NCBI GenBank assembly: GCA_026419785.1
Contig: JAODTK010000345.1
Span: 1-64,000, forward strand
Direction: 5' to 3'
DNA length: 64,000 nucleotides
Source of the DNA: Sclerodactyla briareus
Taxonomy: Eukaryota; Echinodermata; Holothuroidea; Dendrochirotida; Sclerodactylidae
Shown here: piece after piece, positions 38,400 to 51,390 of the stretch
How the letters are laid out: the number at the start of each line of letters is the position of its first letter
Position numbering within the stretch: the stretch's first letter is position 1
Notes under the pieces: model-generated
Databases searched by the model: none
What the model was told of the DNA's origin: nothing
Seen by the model: the letters and a program-made list of their open reading frames with translations, nothing else
Made by a program: the position numbers and the translations under genes

Positions 38400-41300
38400 A
38401 TACTTTCTGACATCATAGGTAAGCCTTAATGGGACTGCTGAGAGCAGAGCAGATCTCTTGCTGTATTCTGAGGAAAGAGGAGAAAAACACGGACGGACAC
38501 TATCACAACATGTTTACGCTTGATGTGGAGGGGTGTGAGTTCTATAGGGAAGGTGTGGTGAGAGAGGAGACATTCGAGCTGCGTCCTGAAGAATGACGAC
38601 CTCAGAGCACCAATGGTGCTGTAGTAAACCGCACAAATGTATCAAGCCGAATGTACAATTAGTGTTAAAATGTTCAAAAAATCATGGGACCATGAAGGCA
38701 GTTTCAAGCAATAGCCTATTTTGCCCCTGTAACAACTTCGACCTCCTTTGACTTCATATGGTTTTAAAAATGTATTAGCATTCAAAGAACATGTTACTAT
38801 TTAGTCAGCATCTTTTGAAGAATGTTCAATTGAGAGAGAAGAGCAATTTGACCACAGGGGCATATTGTGCCCTTCAATGACCTCGACCTTGACAGTCCCA
38901 AAAGTCGGATGAACATGGGTCAAAGTTTGGTCAACATCATCATAGCAATGACTGTTAGATTGCTTCTTTTCATCAATGTTACTGTTTTATTCTAACTCAG
39001 AGAGGGGAGTCCCCATCAAAGTGTTCTGGTTTATCCCCTCGCTGATCTCAATGGAAGCATACTTTCTGCAGCATAGGTAAGCATTAATGGGACGTTGAGA
39101 GGAGATCTCTTGCTGGTGTCCTGAAGAAAGAGGAGAAACACCCCAAACGGACATATCATTCACAACATGTTCCCGCTTGATGAATGGGTAAGTTCCCCGA
39201 TAGGACAGGTGGTGAGAGAGGAGATATCTATTGCTGTGTTCCGAAGAAGAGAGAAAGGACGCATGGACACATAATCTCAACTTGTTACAGCTTGATGTAA
39301 GGGTGAGTCTGATAGGACAATTGGGATGAGAAGGGATAATCTCTTGCTGTAATCTGAAGAAAGAGGAGAGGAGAAACATGGACGAACATATTATCAGCAT
39401 GTTACCTGATTGAGGCTGATGGTTGAGTCTAATAGGAAAGGTGATGAGGAAAGGAAATATCTCTTGCTGTGGGTCTGGGAGGAATGACAAAAAACACACA
39501 TGGACACATAATCTCAACTTGTTACAGCTTGATGTATTGGGTGAGTTCTGTGGTGAGAAAGGAGACATCTCTTGCTGGTCGAAGAAAGAGGAGAAAACAC
39601 GGTGCGGACCTATATCACAACATGTAACAGCTTGATGTAATGGGGAGTTCTGAGGGACAGGTGGTGAGAAAGGGGATTCTGTGTGCTAAAGACTGGACAA
39701 AAAAACACAGATGAACATTATCACAACAAGTTACAGCTTGATGTGATGGGTGAGTTCTGAGGACAGGTGGTGAGAAAGGAGACATCTCTTGCTGTGTCCT
39801 AGAGCATGACAACCAAAAACACAGAAGGACATATTTCACAAAATGGTACAGCTTGATGTAATGGGGGAGTTATGACACGGTCCAGTGTCTAGAGAATGAC
39901 AAAAAACACAGAAGGACCTTTTTTATCACAACATTTTACAGCTTGACGTCATGGGCGAGGATGTTCTGATAGGACAGGTGGTGAGAAGAAAGGGAGATCT
40001 CATCTGCTGTGTCCTGAAGGACAGAGGGAGACAACAGGACGGACATATTTCACTCATGTACAGCTTGATGTTATGAGTGAGTTTGTAGGACAGGTGGTGA
40101 GAAAGGAGACATCTCTGCTGGGTTCTAGAGAATGAAAAAAAACAGAAGGCATTTATCACAATATTTCACACTTGATGTGGGGGCGAGTTTATGACAGGAC
40201 AGGGTGGGGAGGGAGAGAGAAAGGAGATCTCCTGTGTCCTAAAGAATGACAAAAAACACAGGGGGGGGGGGGGGGGGGGGGGGGATGACCATTATCAAAC
40301 AGGTTACAGCTTGATGTGAATGGGTGGTTCTGATAGGACGGTGGGAGGGAAAGGAGATCATCTCTTGCTGTGTCTGAGAATGACAAAAAAACAAGAAGGA
40401 AATATTATCACAACAAGTTACAGCTTGATGTGATGGGCAAGTTCTGAAGGACAGGTGGTTGAGAAAGGTAGATCTCTTGTGTCCTAAAGAATGACAGAAA
40501 ACACAGAGACACATTAGCACAACATGTTACAGCTTGATGTTATGGGTGAGTTCTGATAGGAAAGGTGGTGAGAAAGGAGAACATCTATTGCTGTGTCTGG
40601 ATGATGACAAAAAAAACAGAAGGGACATAATTATCACAACATTTCACAGCATGATGGATGGGCGACGTTCTGATAGGAAAGGTGGTGAGAAAGGAGATCT
40701 CTTGTGTCCTAAAGATTGGAAAAAAAAACACACATATGATACATGAAAAAATCACAACATGTTTAAGCCGTACAGCTTGTGATGTGATGGGTGAGTTGTG
40801 ATAGGAAAGGTGGTGAGAAAGGGCAGAACTCTTCTTGCGGTGTTCCTAGAGAATGTTTTTTTTCTTACCAAAAAAAAACCAGAAGGAAATATTTAACAAC
40901 CCTGACAGCTTATGTAATGGGGAGTTCTGACAGGACGGTGGGGAGGAAAGGAGATCTCCTGTGTCCTAAGGATGACAAAAAACACAGATGACACATTATC
41001 ACAACATTTTACAGCTTGATGTGATGGGTGAGTTCTGATAGGACAGGGGGAAGGAAAGGAGGACATCTCTTGCTGTGTCGGGAGAGACAAAAACAAGACG
41101 GACATATTATCACAATATTTCACAGCTTGATGTGATGGGCAAGTTCTGGATAGGAAGGTGGTGAGAAAGGAATCTCTTGTGTCCTAAAGAATGACAGAAA
41201 ACACAGATACATTATCACAACAGTTACAGCTGATGTGGATGGGTGAGTTCTGATTCGGACAGGGGGTGAGAAAGGAAGACATTCTCTTGCTGTGTCCTGG

Positions 41301-41985
41301 AGATTGACAAAAAAACACAGAAGGAACATATTATCACAACATTTCACAGCATGATGTGATGGGCGAGAGTTGATAGGACAGGTGGTGAGAGAGAAAGGAG
41401 ATCTCTTGTGTCCTAAAGATGGAAAAAAACATATGATACATGATCACAACCATGTTACAGCCGACCAGTTATGTGATGGTGAGTTTTGTCTAAGGGAAGG
41501 TGGTGAGAAAAGGAGGACCCAAAAATCTCTTGCGTGTCCTAGAGAATGACAAAAAACACAGAAGGAACATTTTATAACACATGTTACAGCTTGAGGGTAA
41601 TGGGGAGTTCTGAAAGGGACAGGTGGGGAGAAAGGAGCTCTCTGGTCTTAGAGAATGACAAAAAAAACACAGATGGACAATCATATTATCACAACAAGTT
41701 ACAGCTTGATGTGATGGAAGTTCTGATAGAAGGTGGGGAGAAAGGAGATCTATGTGTCCTAAAGACTGACAAAAAACACCGTGACACATTATTCACAACA
41801 TGTTACAGCTTGAGCGATGGGGAGTTTCGATAGGACAGTCTGGTGGGAGAGGAGATATCTAGGCTTATTCTGAAGAAGAGAAGAGGAAAACACGGACGGA
41901 CATATTATCAATGTTACAGATGATCGTGTGTGAGTCTAAAAGGACAGGTGGTGAGTGAGAGCGGATATCTCTTGCTGCGTCCTCA
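38400..41985. repeat. 117-bp minisatellite, about 25-30 copies, interrupted once
   Basis: The unit holds ATCACAACATGTTACAGCTT, GATGTGATGGGTGAGTTCTG and AAGGAGACATCTCTTGCTGT. The first copies (38400-38600) are separated from the main block (38985-41985) by about 380 bp of another dispersed repeat. A G run of about 25 replaces part of one unit at 40261-40284. Open frames across the array are chance. Confidence 0.93.
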
Positions 41986-42140
41986 AAGGATAACTGATAG
42001 TTATATTCTCTGATTTTCTCTGATATGTACAATATAATAAGAGCATTCCCCTAAAGTTTTTGGAGCCACTGGCACATCCCAAAGGCTGGAGGATCATGAA
42101 CTAGTTGGGACTGATTTGCGAAAATATAATGATCACTCAC

Positions 42141-42297
42141 TGAAAGGTAGGTGTATGGAGCTGGCGGATTTCTTGGTCATCACTATTGCGTGACTATCCT
42201 CAAGGTGGTCGACAAAATGGACATTGAAAAGGAGCGGAAAGCGTGACTTGAAAGCCGCCGCCTGTATCCTCATCCAAGTCAATGGAGTATTCAATAT
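42141..42297 (-). CDS. Integrin alpha subunit, probable exon e6 (thigh domain)
   Basis: The donor is a strong GTGAGT. The upstream edge reads TTTTCCG where an acceptor TTTTCAG would be expected, so the acceptor is one base off consensus. From there the frame continues exactly from e5 (phase 1) with DIEYSIDLDEDTGGG, matching the integrin thigh strand after the CFxFxG element. The second half reads best in another frame, ending in DHLEDSHAIVMTKKSASS, so there is one further frame break near the middle. Phase agreement, position and the strand-like start support the call. The non-AG acceptor and the frame break keep it below the propeller exons in certainty. Confidence 0.6.
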
Positions 42298-45200
42298 CGG
42301 AAAATGTGTGAAAGCATAGGGAGTGTGGGCGTGAGTTAGTTCGGGCAATAAGCCAGTCAATTACGAATGATGTCATGAGGTGAAATTAATTAAATAAAAA
42401 AAAAACCACAACCCTGCATAGCGATCCTTGCACGTGTCCATGAGCTAATCATCCTGACCTGAGTATCACATTGGATTTGGCCTTAAAAATCTGACACTAA
42501 CAATAGTAATAGTAAAAAAAATCTTCCAACTAAACTACAATGGATTACGTTTCAAACCCAAACATTTGTTTCAGTCAATAGCAGTGACAAATAGAACATC
42601 CAATAGCTTTAAGTGCCTTTAAGTGGCAATATGTCATATGACACTCCCAATAGGAACAATAGAATTTAGGTACAGGGTGTTATAAGCAACAATACCAGAC
42701 AAGAACATACAAAATTTCCCATTGTGATTGCATGTTTTATCTAGTCATTAGACAATCTGACCTTCAAAGTGCCTATGCCATATGCCAACAAGAGCCCAAG
42801 GGCCCGGCCCAGTAATTCCTTGCCAAGCTACATCTGAACAATTAGAAGAATGGTTTTACACGTGGCTTTATAATGGGTATGCAAGTTTGTGCAGTCAGGG
42901 CAGTGAGGGCTATCTAGGGTGTCTGAGAGTGGGAAAGTTTTTTGGGACTGTCAGATTGTGCACACTCAGTGCAAAATTACTACAATCCGTGTCTAACATG
43001 AATGAGTCTTCCTAGTTGGGTAACCTAATATAGGCACTTATGCCATTGCTGTCTTCAACTTCGAAGAGAGCACTGCAAAATCTCTTCCCAAGGTATAATA
43101 GATTGTCAGTTGAACAACTCTTCAATTGTGTGTTTCTCCCCTGCAGATATGTAACCCCCCATTCCACCACGCCCACCCCTAGGCCTGGTTTCCGCTCAAA
43201 TTATCATTGTAGCCAATAGTAAACTTTCAAAATTTTACCCCCACTTGGGAATGACCAGTGCCATTGCTTCCTCCAACCCCAGTAGTCAATGTAAGGACCA
43301 TGAGCCTTGTCAATTGTCCGTTTTCCCCCTCCAGAGATGTACCCCGAACCCCCACTACCACCTCCCGCCCTCTCCCCCCCCCCCCACTCAGATTAAAAAA
43401 AACTAGAGACACAGTAAAAACCATTCGATATTGATATTAAAGTTAGACAACTTCGTACGGTGCCAGTCCCATAGAGCTCTCGTTTACAACAACAATCCAG
43501 AGGCCGGCTCATATGTCAGGACATCTGCTTCAATTTCCAGACATTAGTGACCTAGAAATGTGTGAATAACATGTTGTTTTACTCCACAATGAACTGCATG
43601 GACAAGTTCCTTTGGAGCTAGGGGGGGAGGTGATTGGTCTGTCAACACATCACGCCACAATTTCTGCTGCTATGGAAACTGGTAATCCAGAAAGAAAGAA
43701 AGGTGTCTCCACATTTCTTAGTTTTATTCTACATTGTTTTGTCATTTCAATGGTGTCATTGTCAGGATTTACCATAATTGAGATTTCCAGGCAGCAAGAG
43801 GAGAGAGGGTCGGTGGGGAGGTATGGGGGTGCAAATTGGTTTCTTAATCAGTTTGACAGATCCTACACCTACGGCATATTTGCTGGCAGCTACCAAGACA
43901 CAGTAGCACAGGTCAATGAGGTGTCTGGCGAATGGATTATTGTGCAAGGCAATTGGTGCCATACTGTTTTAGGCAGTAACTTGAGTTATAGCTTCACACA
44001 AGAGTACCGTAATTGACTTTTTGATTTGTCTTGAAGAGGCATCACAAAAACGACCCACAGGTCAAAAGATCAAATGAGGTAGGTCATCAAATGTATTTCA
44101 CCTAGATGAACAAAACTTTCCACTACGCCATCCCTCTATATCGTTTGCGAGCAGGGGTAGCGCAAAGCCCAAATTTCAGTGGGTCCGAGCATAGGCTTTT
44201 GGACCCCTCAAAAATCCACATCTCTGAATCTAAGGGTCCAGCTCTATTTTCAAGGGTCCTCACAGAATCGGCATTTATGATGCATGAGTTGCAGCCAGGG
44301 AACTGATGTTGCTTGTCATTTACTAGCCTAGGCCCCCCCTAGGGCCTAATATTTATTTTACCCCTTAAGCCTGCCCACAATCAAGATGGGACGTATCCCA
44401 ATCCCAACGAATTAAGCAGAAGTGCATCAGCAATCCCAAGTCAACCATCATCCACTATGATTTCAAGAATGAAGAGGCTTTTAAGATAGCACATCAGTAA
44501 GCTGCAGGAATAGACCCCACAATATACTGCACCATCAATACTCTAAGTCGTAAACAAGGTCACTGTCAACCATCGTGCGAGTGTTCACATGGAATGATAT
44601 TGAGCACTTGTAGCTACATTAGGTTCCACCTGTACATTGCCTGTAACTGATGTTGTTCTGTTTATGCAGAGGAAGTTCTCTTTACAGAATAACAATCATT
44701 GTGATCTCTACGTAGCTTAAGTTATGTCCCCAATCTTTGTCTTAAGGCATCACGTTTAATGTTATAGCTATCGTACGCTGGCTACACTTCAGTAACAAAC
44801 ACAAAACTAGAGTGAGCTAGCTGGCAACACCCTGATATTTAAGGTAAGTCCCAAGGCCTGTGATACTGCCTAGGCCTCTGCTCACAGACATACACATTAT
44901 TTTGTTTTTAACAAAACAATCTTGGTTGGTGTAACTAAGCCTAAAATCCCTGCACATTTTGGCACTTGCAGGTACAGTAGGGAGTAGCTGTATAAACTCT
45001 GATTATAAAGTAGCCATGCCCTCAACAGTCGATAGCTGGGCTTAAGAGACCAATGTTAGACCTAGTGTTATCCTTCAGTACACAAAAGCTTATGGTAACA
45101 TAGCCTAACCAGTCCTCAAAACATCGTGACAGAATTTGGCCTAAGACTTCCAACTATTATTAGCTTGAGAATCTGTGCTGTGACCATCAAAAAGATAGAA

Positions 45201-45921
45201 AAATTGATCATCACTCCCCTCGTCAAGTTAGCAAAGTAAGAGAATAATCTAGCCTAATATACGGTGAAAACTAAACAGTCTAGCAACTCATAAAGCCTAG
45301 CACTAAGCAGTAAGTTAGCACTTGTCCTTGTCCTGTTGCAACGTTGTTGTGGCTTTGTGTTTATGACACTTTTTATTTGCACTACAAGTAGGTTGGAAAA
45401 CCATGCAGTCAAACTTCACGTGAAAAAAAATCTGAGGATAAAATTGTTGTGCGTCTGAGTAGGGAGACCTGGATGCACTGGTGAGGGGCTATTGTTGTTT
45501 TTATGCGTCCACAATGTAAACAAAGCGTCCCTGGATTGCGCAAAAATGTGACCCCTGTTTGCGAGACATCCATGAAAGAAGATTGCCTGACCTTTTTTAC
45601 CCTTTTGACCTTTTCCAATTAATTCAGTTCATGCCACAATATTTCTATCACCTGCCAAACTATCTTATCCTAAAAATATGCCACACACTGAGCAACTGCA
45701 CCAAGTTACAGCTGCTTGAAAAAACAAACAATAGGATCTTCTTCACCATACCTGCAACCTACATGTTCAATTCGAACTTCAGTGCTACTTGCGTTCTTAT
45801 AAATGCCCTCTACACAAAGTTTCATGAATCTGCACACACACACACACAACACACATACAATGCCTGATTGCATAGATTCTTTTTGTCTTCGGCAAGAAAC
45901 AAAAAAGATAGAGTCACTCAC
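42298..45921. other. Integrin intron e5-e6
   Basis: No exon is recognised. One open frame of 134 codons (43612-44016, plus) lacks similarity I know and has no ATG at its start. A C run lies at 43373-43385. Confidence 0.5.
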
Positions 45922-46078
45922 CCACTTCCTTGGTGGTCGACAGACCAGTGAACTTGAAACAAGCAGCAACCTCTATGCAGACATAGTCTGTCCCGTTCAG
46001 GTTACAGTTCTTGAAGCTGGGGTCTACAGATTGTGGGGTCAGCCCAGCCAGCCCCGAAGGTGAATCAGTGGCTTGGCT
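45922..46078 (-). CDS. Integrin alpha subunit, exon e5 (start of thigh domain)
   Basis: The exon begins after a TTTTCAG acceptor, completes the Arg codon of e4 and reads AKPLIHLR. After a one-base frame step in a GGGG run it continues GLAGLTPQSVDPSFKNCNLN, GTDYVCIEVA and ACFKFTG, ending GTGG before a GTGAGT donor. ARPVI-like entry into the thigh, a cysteine pair and C-F-x-F/Y-x-G are constant features of integrin alpha chains after the propeller. Restoring one G makes the exon 157 coding bases in frame with e4 and e6. The break is therefore most likely a homopolymer deletion rather than decay. Confidence 0.9.
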
Positions 46079-46089
46079 CTGAAAAGAGA

Positions 46090-47215
46090 GAGCAACCAGA
46101 AAAAGCCAAAAGGCTTGGTGATTCCTTGACTGATCCTGACTTGATCAAGCTAAGCATTGTCAACTTCACATGCTCACAAGATTAGCAACAGGGATCATGT
46201 AATACTCATTAATGCGGAACTCACATACCAAGTATGAACTACATCCATGCAGATAAGGTCGTGTCAACGAGCTAAAGTTAGCCAAAACATCAGTTTTTCG
46301 CATTTTCCCCCAAACTGGCCCCCCGACAGGCTTCTTGTACTTCCCATAAGAAGCGGCAACTAATTTCAAAATTCAACCTGATCGGGTCAGGCATTCTGAA
46401 CTTATCATGTTAACAAAATTTTCCGACTTTGACCTCTCTCAACCTCAGACGACCTTTAATGGACCCTAAAACAATAGGGATCATGTACTCATCAGGAGGG
46501 ATCCGCATACCAAGTATGAGCTTCATATTTGTATCATGTTAACAGGATTTCCAGACTTCGATATCAGATGACTTTTGACCTGACCCCAAAACAATAGGGA
46601 TCATGTACTCATCATGGGGAACCCACATATCTAGTATGAGCTTTATCCATGCAGGTGGGGTTGAGTTATCATGTTAAAAAGCTAAATTGGCAACATTACT
46701 ATTCGTCACATTTTCCATTTTTTCTTTGAAACTGACCTCCGGTCCACACCAGAAACAATAGGGTTCCTGTACTCTCCACAGGCATTCCAGACATACCATG
46801 TTAACAAAATTTTCAGACTTTGACTCTCTCGACCTCAGATGATCTTACCTTTGACCTGACCCCAAAACAATAGGGATCATGTACTCATTATGGGGAACCC
46901 ATATACCAAGTATGAGCTTCATCCATCCGAGTGGAGTCGAGTTATCCTGTTATAGCTACACACCAATTTCAGCTTGATTGGACCAAGCATTTTGGACTCA
47001 TCCCCTTCACAATATTTTCAGACTTCTGACTTCTAATGACCTCAGATGACCTTTGACCTGACCCCAAAACCAAAGGTATCATGTACTCATTATGGGGAAC
47101 CCACATACCAGGTATGAGCTTCATTCATCCATGTAGGGTCAAGTTATGCTCTTCACAAGCCAGGTGTCACATACATACACTTACTACATACATACATACA
47201 TACATACCCAGGCCC
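46090..47215. repeat. Composite repeat family, copy D (in integrin intron e4-e5)
   Basis: It starts with GCCAAAAGGCTTGGTGATTC. Internal units carry GACCTGACCCCAAAACAATA. It ends with CAAGCCAGGTGTCAC and a CATA microsatellite (47178-47208). The terminal CGACGTGACTGCATAG phrase of other copies is missing or cut short. Confidence 0.8.
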
Positions 47216-47528
47216 GGCAATCAATGCTAACCGCCCTATGCTGAAGTGGTGTGTGAAATAGCAGTACCAGTGTCAGTCGGTGAGGAGGGGAAATTTGTCC
47301 CCAGTAGAGTAACACATACTGTAGATGGTTAAACACTTACAGGCAAATGAAGGTGATCGCGTGTCAGTCAGGGTCCAGGGGACATTTTCAAATTGCTTCA
47401 ATAGATTGCACGCGTTGGTCTCCAATCAATATAATAGCTTCATGATGCATACACACACACACACTGTCATGACTGATAGATTCCCAGACTACAGTCAAGG
47501 AATGAAAAAAAAAACGGACCGTTCATAC

Positions 47529-47674
47529 CTCAAAAGAATCGCACTGTCACTCTCGTAGGCCACGACTAAAATATCCGGGTAACTGTTGCCATCGATATCA
47601 ATCGACCCATGGACTGAGGCGCCAAAGCTCTTCAGAATTTGGTTCTCTTTAGAGACAGCATCGCCAGGTATCCT
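47529..47674 (-). CDS. Integrin alpha subunit, exon e4 (last propeller blade)
   Basis: The acceptor is TTTACCACAG and the donor is GTATGA. It starts in phase 0 directly after e3 and reads RIPGDAVSKENQILKSFGAS, then VHGSIDIDGNSYPDILVVAY and ESDSAILLR. It has FGAS at the blade start and the degenerate last calcium loop D-x-D-x-N-x-YPD, with Ser where Gly is usual. SDSAILLR is the junction at which integrins leave the propeller and enter the thigh domain. The SDSA/VLLR spelling favours the alpha4/alpha9 group. The exon is 146 nt, ends in phase 2 inside the Arg codon, and has no frame break. Confidence 0.95.
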
Positions 47675-48149
47675 CTGTGGTAAATAGAGAGACAATCAAC
47701 TCTTTCAGTGAGGAACCAATCAGGCCAAGTGATAAAAAAGAAAAGGGGGCACACGCTACGAACAGCGCCTAGCTGCGGGGGCTTAGACTCAAGACTACCT
47801 CGGCCCTAGCTAGCTTTTAATGTCCAGACGACAGGACCAGTGCTGCATGGACAGCAGTTTCCTCCCCTAGTACGAACATCAGGTACTCATTACAGCTGAG
47901 TGGGCCAAGAGTTTTGCGCCCAATTGATCTTCCCGGATTACACAGGGTACCTGGCAGCTGATTTGATTCTTCTTGCCTAGAGAATTACCAACTGGCCCCT
48001 CCTCTGGATCCAAACTCACAACGGTTGGGTTCCAAGCATCATCACCAGACCACTGGACCTGGCTCGATGAGTAAAAACATATCCTATATCATCCAACTAA
48101 ACAGTAAAGACGAATGCTTGCCTGTAAGCAACAAACCACAAACAATACC

Positions 48150-48684
48150 CCAAGACAATGTACGCTTATGTGATGAATGTTCAAGATCATGAGGCCAAGA
48201 AGGCAGTTTCAAACAATAGCCTATTGTGCCGTTGAAAAACTTTTGACCTTGATTTTCATACTGCTAAAATGTCTTAGCAATCAATAAACATTCCACCTGA
48301 TAGGCCCAGGGCCCACACTGGGCCTTGGGTCTTAAATCCCTAGGCACCCTGAAGGTACGGCTATTAGACGATTATTAAATTATGACCCAACTTGTAGGAG
48401 GTACAAGATTTTGTGGATTTCATATAATGGGCCCTAGGATTCAAACTGTGCCCTGGGCCCCAAATTACCAAACACCCCCAATAGTTCCTCTACCCAAGGA
48501 AATTACATGTAACACTCAATCAAGCCAAAAAATAAATTGAAGCCTGTGGAAGGAGATGCATTCCGAGTGCCACTGTGTGAAATTTCAGATTATGGGCCAC
48601 CGGGCCCAAGTGGGACCTTGGACTAAAAATCCCTGTACACCCAGAAGGTACGGCTGTTAGACCATCATTATGACCGAACATCAG
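48150..48684. repeat. Dispersed repeat with a 296-bp internal duplication
   Basis: The phrase AGAAGGCAGTTTCAAACAAT, then AGCCTATTGTGCC, matches 38680-38730. A 65-bp segment (GGGCCTTGGGTCTTAAATCC to GGTACGGCTATTAGA) at 48318 recurs at about 48610, 296 bp away. Confidence 0.7.
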
Positions 48685-49403
48685 TACTGTGAACAAAGGC
48701 CAAGAATGCTACGTGGCAAGAATATGTGTTAACAGTTGTGCAGTGATCAATGTCGCTGTGCACGCGGAGGTGCGGTTGACAGGATAGGAGCGAAGTGACT
48801 TAATATGCACGGGGAACTTTGTGTTACCCGAACCAATCATTGCTGCGACTGCGGGACTGAGACTCACTCGCACTTATATGTGGGGGCTGAGAATTATTAT
48901 TCCTATTTTGGAATGCTACTGCTCAGAGTTGCTGGTGATTATTTATTTGTATTTCTGTTTATTTTTCTTATTTCGTGATTCCTGAAAATATATTCAGCAG
49001 TCAGTTCCTACGGCGGTGAGGCAACACCGAAATGAACGGTGTATTCAGTGTGTGAAGAATACAAACCGGTGCTAATTTGTTCATAAATTCAATCTGTTAT
49101 GTGGAATGCATCGTTGCGTTAAGAGAGGCCGTCTCCAGTTGCCTGTACCATTGTATATACGTTTTGAGTAGATAGTCTTGGCTTAGCACCCATGTTGGTC
49201 AGTCATCTAGTTTAGTGGAGTTTACTCGTATTAAAGTGCAACATAGTGTATGAAAGGCCTTTCTCCGTGTCATCTATCTTGTCACGTTTAGGCCTTTAAC
49301 ATCCCCTGTACTTCCGGCTTGCCTACATATATTTCTATTATCTTCATTATGAACTTCATCAGTACCCGCTTCGGCCTTGCTACATTTCTCTGGCTTTGTT
49401 ACA
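48685..49403. repeat. Possible solo LTR
   Basis: The block starts TGTGAACAAAGG and ends TTTGTTACA. It carries an ATTAAA signal near 49232 and is higher in CpG than its flanks. No second copy or target duplication is visible, so this is only a suggestion. Confidence 0.25.
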
Positions 49404-49640
49404 CTAGCTCAGTCGACAGGGCTCCCTCCAAACTGGAGACCAACAAATTGAGGGTTTAAATTCTGCTGAGGGCCGATCATCTCTCCCTGTGTGACCTTGA
49501 GCGAGACTCTTTGTCTCCATTGCTCCACCCTACCCAGGAGACAATTGTGGACCTGAGAGAAACCAGGGTACAACCTGCACTGAAATGGCAGCAATTTGTA
49601 ATCGAAAGTGGCTCGTATCTGGAAGGAAAAAAAAAGTGGT
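49404..49640 (+). repeat. tRNA-derived SINE in intron e3-e4
   Basis: A tRNA-like head has A box TAGCTCAGTCGACAGGG and B box GAGGGTTTAAATTC (49452-49464). A body with CTTTGTCTCCATTGCTCC and ACCCAGG follows, then ACAACCTGCACTGAAATGGC. The same body occurs inverted at 51468-51660. It lies antisense to the gene, close to the e3 donor. Confidence 0.8.
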
Positions 49641-49693
49641 GGAGGGAAGCACCTAATGTGAAGAATAGCTGGCAGTGAAAGAGTTAAACTGAC

Positions 49694-49788
49694 CTGAGAA
49701 TATGTTGGATCAATCCCATTAGCTCCACCAAGATAGATGTAGATGGCCCCGATGCCATCCTTCTCATAGGGTGCACCAATAACAACAT
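49694..49788 (-). CDS. Integrin alpha subunit, exon e3 (FG-GAP blade end)
   Basis: This 95-bp exon lies between a TCTGTAG acceptor and a GTCAGT donor. It begins with the last two bases of the aspartate codon started in e2 and continues VVIGAPYEKDGIGAIYIYLG, then GANGIDPTYSQ, ending in phase 0. The xxIGAP and GAIYIY-GxxxGI pattern is the outer part of an integrin propeller blade and is very close to that of alpha4/alpha9 chains. It contains no frame break. A tRNA-derived SINE sits in the following intron only about 50 bp from the donor. Confidence 0.95.
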
Positions 49789-51390
49789 CTACAGACAACA
49801 ATGAAAATTGACAACACCAGATTGATATTATGCATTAGTGCATCCATCCATTCATTAAATTCATTCATTCATTTAGTCATCAATTTGTCATCACAAAAAC
49901 AAGAACACTGTCAACAGAGTTCATCAAAAAAGCAACAAGAGAGACAGCAATGTGGGAGACTCCCTGAAAACAATAGGAAAAAAAAGACAAGGTGGGTTCA
50001 TGAATCGCTGGTTTCGTCTTCATTCGCGATCAGTGGTTGTTCAATTTTGACTTTAGTAGTTCAATCAGCATGATCTTAGAGGTCCAAAGAGAGCAAATTG
50101 CCATTTTATTAGCCAGGTAACAACAGCGAAATCAAAATGCAAATATAGAGGTGGATACAGCTTGCCAGCCCCTTAGTCCGAAACTGAAGCTCGATGGGCC
50201 ATTTACTGGATGGCTGACCTACCAGGGGTGCAATGGTGGCTTTAGTATGCAGCCAACTAAATTGTGGTCAGGGCAGGGATGCAATAAACAAATGAGGCTG
50301 TCACTCTGGAAACAATCTGAGCCACTGTTTGGAATAGTTTTGTGATCGGTGCTTGGCTGAAAATCAGTAGGCCAATATCTTTGAGGATCACAAATTTACA
50401 GATACCGAAATCAGGCTGATACACACGTTAAATAGAAAGTAAACTATGCGCCTTTTTGTCTCATCGTTATCCCTAAATCACTGAGTGAACAAAGAAGATA
50501 TGCACAATACTATTTAACCATCTAGGATGACGTTGAGCGCGGATAAAAATAATGACAATTAATGATTGGTACGCACGGTACTACTAAAACATGCATAGTA
50601 TTTTAGGGAATAATGAACAGATACGAGGGCCGTTGTCGCAGACTTAAAACTGGGATGACGCCATAATATGAGGTTAGAAAAGCCCGAAGGCGCAGCCCAA
50701 CAAAGGCCCGAGTATCGGTTTATCATTCCCATTCATAGAATACCCATTAACTTTACTTAATGTTTCAAACGAAAGTGTGATGATAATGCCTAAAATTGGC
50801 AGCAAAATGTTTCAAGGAGTATGTTCGATAAATTGTGCAGGCTACAGGTGCGCGTGCAACTTGTATCGTGTTTGCGACAGCTAAACCGTGTCAAATTACT
50901 TGCGCGCGTTCGAATTTTGCATGTATATCTGAACGCGAGGCATTGCGTGTTGCGCGCTCATCCTTATTCGGTCAGCCGGTGTTTAGTATCAGAATTATAA
51001 CCGGTTATAATTCACTTTACACACTATTCTACATACATAGGTCATATGGTATTTATGAATGTCTAATAATAATTCCTGATGAGATACTGATTTTCTTACC
51101 GAATCGCCTTCTCCCTGTGCGCAGTTTGCACTCAGTTCTCCAGCAGTTAGGGGGTTTCTTAGTTTCTTTGCTCAGTAATTTAGCGATACGATGAGAAACA
51201 TTTAATGCGCATATTTTTACTTTCTATCCAACGCGTGTATACCATTCATTCACACACGCTTTATTCAAGTAGGTGATGTGGCAGCTGCAAGTATTATATC
51301 CTCTATGAAGAGTTTAAACCAACGTTGGAATAAATTGTTTTCTGACATTTTCCTCAGCATCTTCCACACTTTTTCCTATAGACATGTACT
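49789..51390. other. Integrin intron e2-e3
   Basis: No exon or named element is recognised before the truncated e2 duplicate. Confidence 0.5.

Noticed and set aside
38987..39568. 193-codon minus-strand open frame
   Set aside because: It runs through the 117-bp minisatellite and its residues follow the repeat (HQAVTCCDN-like), so it is a chance frame.
43612..44016. 134-codon plus-strand open frame
   Set aside because: It has no ATG at its start, no known motif and no splice context, and lies within an integrin intron.
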